From positions 1 through 32,404 of the forward strand of contig CAJQOS010000033.1 in NCBI GenBank assembly GCA_905479975.1: a stretch of DNA of 32,404 nt, read 5' to 3'. Shown one piece after another: positions 26,332 to 32,404 of this stretch (position 1 is the stretch's first letter; each line of letters begins with the position of its first letter). The notes under the pieces are model-generated. The model saw nothing but the letters and a program-made list of their open reading frames with translations. It had not been told where the DNA came from and did not search any database. The stretch comes from an uncultured Puniceicoccaceae bacterium. GTDB taxonomy: Bacteria > Verrucomicrobiota > Verrucomicrobiia > Opitutales > Coraliomargaritaceae. The position numbers and the translations under genes are program-made.

Positions 26332-27690
26332 ATGAACAAATGCCTGCAACTCATCCTCGGCCTCGCCGTCTCGCTCAGCACACTCAGCGCGCAATCCGAT
26401 CCCACAAAAGATATGTGGGACGACCCTGCGTTTGTTAAATCCTTTACCGCTAGCTATGGCATTCTCTCCGAATACGAACCGCCCATCTCAAAGGATGAGA
26501 AACTCGTACTGCGGGCCGTCATGGATGCCATCAAGTCCAACCGCCGCGCAGCCATTCAACAGCTAGAGCCGCAAATCAAGCCAAAGACCAGCGCCGCATT
26601 CGACTTCATCCTCGCCAATCTATACTTTCAGGAAGGCAACCTCCCAAACGCCGCGAAATATTACAATAAAGCGATCCGCAAATTCCCAAACTTCCGCCGC
26701 GCCTACAAAAATCTAGGCCTCGTGCAAGCGCGGGCGGGCAACTACAAAGCTGCTGTTAAAACCATTTCCAAAGCAATGGAGCTCGGTGACGTCGATGGCC
26801 GTTCATATGGACTGCTCGGCTATGGCTACCTCAACCAAGAGCTCTACTACCCGGCCGAAGCGGCCTACCGCCAAGCGATCTTGATGAAGCCCGAAACGCT
26901 CGACTGGAAGCTCGGTCTCGCCAAATGTCTGCAGCGAACCGAACGCTACGATGAGGCCATCGCCCTGTTCGACACTCTGATTAAGCTGCATCCCGATCGG
27001 GCAGATTTCTGGCTGCACCAAAGCAACGCCTACATCAGCAAAGACAAGCCACTGGCCGCCGCACGTAATATCGAGGTCGTCCGCCGCATGGGTAAAGCCG
27101 ATCTCGCCACCCTCTCCAGACTCGGCGACATTTACATCAACAACGATGCACCGCAGCTAGCACTCGATGCCTACCTCGCTGCGCTCAAACTCGCTGGTAA
27201 CAAGGACACGCACTCTCTCATTCGCGCCGCCAAGATCCTCACGCGCAGTGGCAGCTACGAGCAAGGCAAAGTCATGATCGCACAGACCCGCCAACAACTC
27301 GGCGACCAGATCAAAGAGGCCGACGACCTGACTCTCCTCATTCTAGAAGCCAGAATTGCCCGCGCCGAAGGCGACATCGAAACAGCCATCACCGCACTCG
27401 ACCAAATCATCCAGCGCGACGCCCTCAACGGCGAAGCCATCATCGACCTAGGCCGCATCTACGCCGCCCAAGGCGACCTAGCCAAAGCGATCAACCGCTT
27501 CGAGCAGGCCGAAAAAATTGAAGCCTCCGAGCGCAAAGCACTCATTGCCCACGCACAGGCACTCGTCTCCAACACAGACTACCAAGCCGCCCTACCATTG
27601 CTACGCCGCGCACTCTACATGCAACCCGACGAAAACCTTGAAGACTACCTCAAACGCGTCGAACGCGCCGCTCGCAACAAAGGCGCGTAA
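26332..27690 (+). CDS. Tetratricopeptide repeat protein
   Basis: 452 residues with a signal peptide ([22 protein letters not shown]). About eight to nine TPR units follow (for example [95 protein letters not shown]). It is a periplasmic scaffold or adaptor, last gene of the ExbB/ExbD operon (23 nt after exbD). Similar clusters usually have a tonB between exbD and the TPR gene; none fits in this gap. Confidence 0.9.
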   Translation: MNKCLQLILGLAVSLSTLSAQSDPTKDMWDDPAFVKSFTASYGILSEYEPPISKDEKLVLRAVMDAIKSNRRAAIQQLEPQIKPKTSAAFDFILANLYFQEGNLPNAAKYYNKAIRKFPNFRRAYKNLGLVQARAGNYKAAVKTISKAMELGDVDGRSYGLLGYGYLNQELYYPAEAAYRQAILMKPETLDWKLGLAKCLQRTERYDEAIALFDTLIKLHPDRADFWLHQSNAYISKDKPLAAARNIEVVRRMGKADLATLSRLGDIYINNDAPQLALDAYLAALKLAGNKDTHSLIRAAKILTRSGSYEQGKVMIAQTRQQLGDQIKEADDLTLLILEARIARAEGDIETAITALDQIIQRDALNGEAIIDLGRIYAAQGDLAKAINRFEQAEKIEASERKALIAHAQALVSNTDYQAALPLLRRALYMQPDENLEDYLKRVERAARNKGA

Positions 27691-27741
27691 GGAAACACAC
27701 GCACAGGCTCCCCACGATGGCCAAACTCGCCTCAAGACTAA

Positions 27742-28323
27742 TCATGCATCGGCGCTGAGCTGAACAAGGTCCCCGACTTGAACCTTCCCCGACTGCCGGA
27801 TCGCGCAAAAAACTCCACGAAGGCGAAGCGGAAGATGCTTCTTCTGTCGCACACATTGAAAGGCCTCGGCTCCAAAACGCTGAGCGAATTTCCCGCAAGC
27901 ATCGTTCTCCACATCGCTCACTTCAAGAATCGCCTCGCCGATCTCAATCAACGCGCCAACGGGAAGCGCGGCCTCAGTCAAATTGAGATCCACATAGAAA
28001 TTATCGCCACAACGAAAGTGCGACTCAGGCGCCTCTCCAGTGAAGGCGCGGATCACTTGCGTATTAGTCAGGCTCACTTGCACACGCGGATCAGGCTGCC
28101 CATCCGGCAAGCGCAACCATGCGGTGTCACGCCAGCGGTCACCACGAATCCCCGTATCCACATCCAAATAAAGCTCATCGACAGGCACATGCACTCCCTC
28201 GGACGGACGATTCATCAGAAACTCGACTCGGCCAACTCCAACCGGAGCGGCTCGCGCCAACTGAGCCGCAAGATCATGCTTTTCCACGTTCATACCTGAA
28301 TACTTTCCAACTTTCACACCCAC
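27742..28323 (-). CDS. MOSC domain protein
   Basis: 193 residues from a GTG at 28323 that overlaps the xer stop codon by one base; an ATG at 28293 is an alternative. The MOSC core is seen in QVSLTNTQVIRAF, CGDNFYVDLNLTEAALPVGALIEIGEAILEVS and the conserved Cys region ENDACGKFAQRFG. MOSC domains occur in molybdenum-cofactor sulfurases and in mARC/YiiM-like enzymes that handle molybdenum cofactor or N-hydroxylated substrates. It is a stand-alone domain here. The coupling to a recombinase gene is probably co-transcription only. Confidence 0.82.
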   Translation of the reverse strand: MGVKVGKYSGMNVEKHDLAAQLARAAPVGVGRVEFLMNRPSEGVHVPVDELYLDVDTGIRGDRWRDTAWLRLPDGQPDPRVQVSLTNTQVIRAFTGEAPESHFRCGDNFYVDLNLTEAALPVGALIEIGEAILEVSDVENDACGKFAQRFGAEAFQCVRQKKHLPLRLRGVFCAIRQSGKVQVGDLVQLSADA

Positions 28324-29249
28324 TAAGCTCTCGGGTGCGCCTGCTGATGCGCCTCCTTTAGCCGAGCAATCGAAACGTGCGTATATATTTGAGTGGTCGA
28401 CAAATTCGCGTGCCCCAAGAGTTCCTGCACCGTCCGAAGGTCTGCACCGTTATCCAACATATGTGTCGCAAAAGAATGCCTCAGCTTATGCGGTGTCATA
28501 TCCAGCGGCAGTTGCGCTGCTGCGAGATGTGTCTTAAGCAATTTCTGCACCTGACGCGGCTCCATGCGACGGCCATTGCGCTGACAAATCACCGGCGTAT
28601 TCAGATCCGCCGACAAATTAAACCGATCGACAAACAAGCTCAGGCAGCGCGTCGCCACTGGCCCAAGCGGGCAGAGTCGCTCCTTTCGGCCCTTGCCGAG
28701 CACACGAGCAACACCCTGCTCCAAATCGATCTGTCCATGGTTGAGGCCACACAGTTCACTCACTCGTAGCCCCCCCCCATACAGCAGCTCTAAAATCAAA
28801 CTATCTCGAAAGGCCTCAAACTCACCGAGTTTGCCATCCTTCCACAGCATGATCGGTGCATTCAATAATGTCCGCATCTGCGACTCAGTTAAAAACTTCG
28901 GTAGCGGCTTGCTCAGCTTTGGCAATGTGACTCCGGTAAACGGGTTTGATTCCACCACCCCCTGCTTACGCAGATATAAATAAAACGCACGCAGGCCGGA
29001 AACATGATTATGCAAGGTGCGCCGCGCCAATCGACGCCCTTCATCAATCAAATAAGAACGCACATCCAACGGCCGCACTGCCGAAAAGTCATCTGTCCAT
29101 TGACCACGAGCCTCCATCCATGCCACAAAACTTCCAACCGCAGCGCGATAATTGCGCACTGTATAAGCAGACACACGACGTTCCAACGCAAGATGATCAC
29201 AGAAATCATTCAATGCGGGGATGCTTTGAGTCGGTTTGGATTCTGCCAT
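28323..29249 (-). CDS. xerC: Tyrosine recombinase XerC/XerD family
   Basis: 308 residues starting at the ATG at 29249 (a GTG lies one codon upstream). The N-terminal SAM-like DNA-binding domain covers about 10-100 (ALNDFCDHLALERRVSAYTVRNY). The C-terminal catalytic domain has the complete set: R162 (GLRVSELCGL), K186 (LGKGRKER), H254 and R257 (PHKLRHSFATH), H280 (LLGHANLSTTQ) and nucleophile Y289 (IYTHVS). The length and lack of extra domains fit a chromosome-dimer-resolving Xer and not a phage integrase. It lies 48 nt downstream of parA on the same strand. XerC versus XerD cannot be decided here. Confidence 0.93.
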   Translation of the reverse strand: MAESKPTQSIPALNDFCDHLALERRVSAYTVRNYRAAVGSFVAWMEARGQWTDDFSAVRPLDVRSYLIDEGRRLARRTLHNHVSGLRAFYLYLRKQGVVESNPFTGVTLPKLSKPLPKFLTESQMRTLLNAPIMLWKDGKLGEFEAFRDSLILELLYGGGLRVSELCGLNHGQIDLEQGVARVLGKGRKERLCPLGPVATRCLSLFVDRFNLSADLNTPVICQRNGRRMEPRQVQKLLKTHLAAAQLPLDMTPHKLRHSFATHMLDNGADLRTVQELLGHANLSTTQIYTHVSIARLKEAHQQAHPRA

Positions 29250-29297
29250 CACTCAAACAACCTATCTCAAACCGTGCCGTAGACGCGACACTAGAAA

Positions 29298-30083
29298 CTA
29301 TTTCCCAAGTCCGAAACGCTCGATCACCTCTTCTGCTAAGTAGCGATACGCATTCGCACCGCTGCTATTCGGCTCGTATTCGAAAATCGACTGCCCAAAA
29401 CTCGGCGCTTCACTCAAACGAATGGATCGTGGAATCATTGAGCGGAACACCTTCTCATCAAAGTGATTACGCACTTCCCCCACCACTTGGTGAGCGAGAT
29501 TTGTGCGTTGATCAAACATCGTCATGATAATCCCACCGAGCGCCAAATCGTCATTCACTCCCGCGTCGCGCAACTTATCAACCACCTTCAAAATCTGCCC
29601 CAGACCTTCCATTGCCAAATACTCACACTGCAAGGCGATTAACAAATAATCCGCAGCGGCCAAACTATTCATCGAGAGCATCCCCAATGCTGGCGGGCAG
29701 TCCAAAATAATCGCATCATAATCCCCCGACGCACGTAACGGAGCCAAGCATTCACGCAATTGCACTAGATAGTTATCTCGCTGAATCAGCTCGATCTCAA
29801 TCGCAGCCATATCGACCTCAGAAGGGATCATGAACAAACAATCATTTGCACCAACAGGTTGCACCTTTTCCAGAGCCGTGCCCTCGCCACAAAGCGGACC
29901 ATACAGGCTCCCCCCCTCCAGCTTTTCCAGCCCGAGACCACTCGTCGCATTCGCCTGAGGATCCAAATCCACCAAAACCGCCCGCACACCTTGATCAGCC
30001 AGCGCATAACTGAGATTAATCGCAGTCGTCGTCTTACCAACACCACCCTTTTGATTCGCAATCGTAAAAACCTTCGCACACAT
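29298..30083 (-). CDS. parA: ParA/Soj family ATPase
   Basis: 261 residues from the ATG at 30083. The deviant Walker A QKGGVGKTTT (11-20, with signature K12 and catalytic K17) is followed by VLVDLDPQANATSGLGLE and Walker B-like AIILDCPPALGMLS. The pattern and length are those of chromosomal ParA/Soj, which segregates origin regions with ParB. No parB follows; the next gene is the xer recombinase, which also acts in segregation. Confidence 0.93.
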   Translation of the reverse strand: MCAKVFTIANQKGGVGKTTTAINLSYALADQGVRAVLVDLDPQANATSGLGLEKLEGGSLYGPLCGEGTALEKVQPVGANDCLFMIPSEVDMAAIEIELIQRDNYLVQLRECLAPLRASGDYDAIILDCPPALGMLSMNSLAAADYLLIALQCEYLAMEGLGQILKVVDKLRDAGVNDDLALGGIIMTMFDQRTNLAHQVVGEVRNHFDEKVFRSMIPRSIRLSEAPSFGQSIFEYEPNSSGANAYRYLAEEVIERFGLGK

Positions 30084-30202
30084 GCTGACAGTGATAGTCT
30101 CCACTCTCTCTTCGTCGAGCAGAAAGGCTGGAGCTCAGTAAAATCTCAGCACGCTCGACTCTTAACCTTGCGATTTCCGAGAACTCAGCCTCCATTTTAA
30201 AG

Positions 30203-30661
<459 letters not shown>

Positions 30662-30710
30662 GCCGCTAATCACCCTCATTAACCGCTCGGCATTATGAGT
30701 CAATCAGCCG

Positions 30711-30729
30711 AAACCTAAGATCTAGGTTT
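30711..30729. promoter_or_regulatory. Inverted repeat upstream of the phosphofructokinase gene
   Basis: AAACCTA (30711-30717) and TAGGTTT (30723-30729) are exact reverse complements around 5 nt. It could be an operator for the downstream gene or a weak stop signal for the lipoprotein transcript (no T-run). Confidence 0.4.
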
Positions 30730-30795
30730 GCATGCCATCGAACGAACTCCAAAATCCGTGGCTTCAATTTTCATCTCAACACATCAAGAAATACT

Positions 30796-32037
30796 ATGAC
30801 TGAAACAAAATCCGTCAAAAAAGTCGCCCTCCTCACAGCGGGCGGCCTCGCACCCTGCCTGTCTTCTGCAGTCGGTGGCCTCATCGAGCGCTACACTGAA
30901 CTGTATCCAGACATCGAAATAATTTGCTATCGCAGCGGCTATAAAGGCCTCCTCCAAGGCGACAGCATTCAAGTAACCGAAGAAATTCGCGCAAACGCAG
31001 GCACTTTACACGATCACGGCGGCAGCCCGATCGGCAACAGTCGCGTCAAACTCACCAACGTCAAAGACTGCATCAAGCGCGGACTCGTGAAAGAAGGCGA
31101 AGATCCACTCAAAGTGGCAGCTGACCAGCTCACTAAAGACAATGTTGACGTGCTCCACACCATTGGAGGCGACGACACAAATACCACCGCAGCCGACCTC
31201 GCAGCCTATCTGGCCGATAATGACTACGCACTCACCGTCGTCGGTCTGCCGAAGACCATCGACAACGATGTCTTCCCGATTGCTCAAAGTCTCGGCGCAT
31301 GGACAGCAGCCGAAGAAGGCGCTAAATATTTCGAAAACGTGGTTGCAGAGCACAACGCGAATCCTCGCATGCTCATCATCCACGAAGTGATGGGCCGTAG
31401 CTGCGGCTGGCTCACCGCCGCCACTGCTGATGTTTATCGCAAGCGCCTCAACAGTCTTGAATGGGCGGATGCTATCGGACTCAGTGCAGCCCGCAAAGAA
31501 GTGCACGCTATCTTCATCCCAGAAATGGACGTCGACATTCAAGCCGAAGCGAAACGTCTGAAGGCGATCATGGATGAGCACGACAACGTCAACATCTTCA
31601 TATCCGAAGGTGCCGGCGTCGAAACAATCATCAAGGAAATGGAAGCTGCTGGCGAAGAAGTGCCACGCGATGCCTTTGGCCACGTCAAACTGGACGCGGT
31701 CAACCCCGGCAAATGGTTCGGCGAGCAGTTCGCAAAAATGCTCGATGCCGAAAAAGTCCTCGTTCAAAAGAGCGGCTATTTCGCACGCGCAGCACCTGCG
31801 AATAAGGAAGACATCCGCCTCATCAAGAGCTGCACCGATCTTGCAGTCGATTGCGCAGTCGTTCGCGAAAGCGGCGTCATCGGCCACGACGAAGATGACC
31901 GTAACATCCTGCGTGCCATTGAGTTCCCACGCATCGCAGGTGGCAAGCCATTCAACATCGATACACCTTGGTTCGGAGAATTGCTCGATGGAATCGGCCA
32001 ACCCAAAGGCGCAAACATCGCACAGGCGGGTCACTAA
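30796..32037 (+). CDS. pfp: 6-phosphofructokinase, probably PPi-dependent
   Basis: 413 residues. The phosphoryl-donor signature is GGDD (124-127, in HTIGGDDTNTTA); ATP enzymes have Gly-Gly-Asp-Gly here, and the second Asp is the known determinant of pyrophosphate use. The catalytic loop PKTIDNDV (152-159) has the Lys typical of PPi enzymes. MGRSCGWLTA (199-208) binds the sugar phosphate. The reaction is reversible: fructose 6-phosphate plus PPi to fructose 1,6-bisphosphate plus phosphate. It is monocistronic with a terminator and converges on an rRNA operon. Confidence 0.93.
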   Translation: MTETKSVKKVALLTAGGLAPCLSSAVGGLIERYTELYPDIEIICYRSGYKGLLQGDSIQVTEEIRANAGTLHDHGGSPIGNSRVKLTNVKDCIKRGLVKEGEDPLKVAADQLTKDNVDVLHTIGGDDTNTTAADLAAYLADNDYALTVVGLPKTIDNDVFPIAQSLGAWTAAEEGAKYFENVVAEHNANPRMLIIHEVMGRSCGWLTAATADVYRKRLNSLEWADAIGLSAARKEVHAIFIPEMDVDIQAEAKRLKAIMDEHDNVNIFISEGAGVETIIKEMEAAGEEVPRDAFGHVKLDAVNPGKWFGEQFAKMLDAEKVLVQKSGYFARAAPANKEDIRLIKSCTDLAVDCAVVRESGVIGHDEDDRNILRAIEFPRIAGGKPFNIDTPWFGELLDGIGQPKGANIAQAGH

Positions 32038-32060
32038 GCACTGAGAGCTCTCCCCTTTTC

Positions 32061-32092
32061 AAGCCGGAGCCCGCACGGGTTCCGGCTTTTTT
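32061..32092 (+). terminator. Rho-independent terminator of the phosphofructokinase gene
   Basis: AAGCCGGAGCCC pairs with GGGTTCCGGCTT (one G-T pair) and runs into six T residues, 24 nt after the stop codon. Confidence 0.85.
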
Positions 32093-32234
32093 GTATTCTT
32101 GTAGCTGCGACCAGTTCTTCCCCTTCCGGCACAAATCGTAACCGCTTCATCCTTCGCTCGATGAACTGCGTCTTCAAAAAAACTGATCGTAAGTGCGTCA
32201 CGCGACGGCGTCTAAAGAGCGCCGCAACCGAGGA

Positions 32235-32277
32235 GAACGTTCAACATCCGACGTTCAACACTCAACGTGCAACGTGC
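32235..32277. repeat. ACGTTCAAC-type short tandem repeats
   Basis: Four diverged copies of ACGTTCAAC/AACGTGCAACGTG lie between the phosphofructokinase and 5S genes. They are related to the repeat at 20693-20721. Otherwise 32093-32286 shows no gene. Confidence 0.4.
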
Positions 32278-32286
32278 CCACACACG

Positions 32287-32320
32287 AAAAGGCCCCTATC
32301 TTTTTTCAAAGATAGGGGCC
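32287..32320 (-). terminator. Terminator of the rRNA operon
   Basis: GGCCCCTATCTTT (32291-32303) pairs perfectly with 32308-32320. On the minus strand it is followed by TTTT, directly downstream of the 5S 3' end. Confidence 0.88.
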
Positions 32321-32325
32321 ATAAT

Positions 32326-32404
32326 ACTGGCGATAACCTACTCTCGCACCCCAGCGTGGGGGCACTACCATCGGCGGTTGCAGGCTTAACGAGCGTGTTC
32401 GAGA
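32326..32404 (-). rRNA. rrf: 5S ribosomal RNA, 3' part (cut by window edge)
   Basis: The minus strand reads TCTCGAACACG, CCGATGGTAGTG, CCCCACGCTGGGGTGCGAGAG and TAGGTTATCGCCAG, which is the helix III to helix IV/V and 3' end of bacterial 5S rRNA. The 5' part, and presumably the 23S and 16S genes, lie beyond the right edge. Confidence 0.92.

Noticed and set aside
28323-29249. Phage or island integrase for the left-hand island
   Set aside because: Length and domains fit a housekeeping XerC/XerD, and it is 22 kb from the island boundary beside parA.
31006-32034. 342-codon open frame on the minus strand inside the phosphofructokinase gene
   Set aside because: Antisense shadow of a complete enzyme with all motifs on the + strand.

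Overview
The window looks like chromosomal DNA of a marine, heterotrophic Verrucomicrobiota of the Opitutales/Puniceicoccales type (Coraliomargarita-like). This is an inference from gene content: an L-fucose isomerase locus, GTP-dependent PEP carboxykinase, PPi-type phosphofructokinase, a Bacteroidetes/Verrucomicrobia-style topoisomerase A subunit, a DUF3450-ExbB-ExbB-ExbD-TPR cluster, and weak Shine-Dalgarno sequences. No 16S rRNA is present to confirm it. The window has two parts: a decayed accessory region (about 1-5950) and an ordinary housekeeping region (about 6000-32404).

Accessory region (1-5950). It holds a secreted repeat protein, a small unknown ORF, a Fic enzyme with an AbiEi-like N-terminus, a DUF6088 (AbiEi-like) gene and an AbiEi/AbiEii pair with overlapping start and stop codons. 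Between them are relics: two C-terminal fragments of DUF6088-type genes (1097-1135 on +, 5351-5515 on -), a permuted copy of the small ORF's tail (2956-3077), a T-arm-like piece and a tRNA-Thr-like 5' half (2852-2913), and a tmRNA-like 3' end without a body (5742-5777), followed by a long hairpin and the first 13 codons of a GIY-YIG-like nuclease. I read this as an island or defence/toxin hotspot inserted at the 3' end of ssrA, with intact ssrA expected to the left of the window. Three palindromes with different arms but the same 12-nt gap precede the small ORF, the DUF6088 gene and the AbiEi gene. They look like an operator series diversified in parallel with the regulators.

Metabolic region (6000-14100). 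An AraC regulator is divergent from fucI, and fucU follows behind a terminator and a hexanucleotide repeat. A lipoprotein and pckG run leftward, and a topoisomerase IV A-like gene runs rightward from the pckG promoter region.

Middle region (14200-23000). This has a small membrane protein, a rhomboid with N-terminal zinc ribbons, an MBL-fold hydrolase, an RNase D-like exonuclease, a 642-residue RG/Ala-rich protein, a tRNA-Leu that reads as anticodon AAG, a SET-domain protein and a GspE/PilB ATPase.

Right region (23000-32404). An operon encodes DUF3450, a long ExbB/TolQ, a short ExbB, ExbD and a TPR protein, with no tonB. A second copy of the same hexanucleotide repeat lies just before exbD. 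Leftward genes follow: parA, a xer recombinase and a MOSC protein. The window ends with a phospholipase A2-like lipoprotein, the PPi-type phosphofructokinase and the 3' end of a 5S rRNA on the minus strand, so an rRNA operon lies just beyond the right edge.
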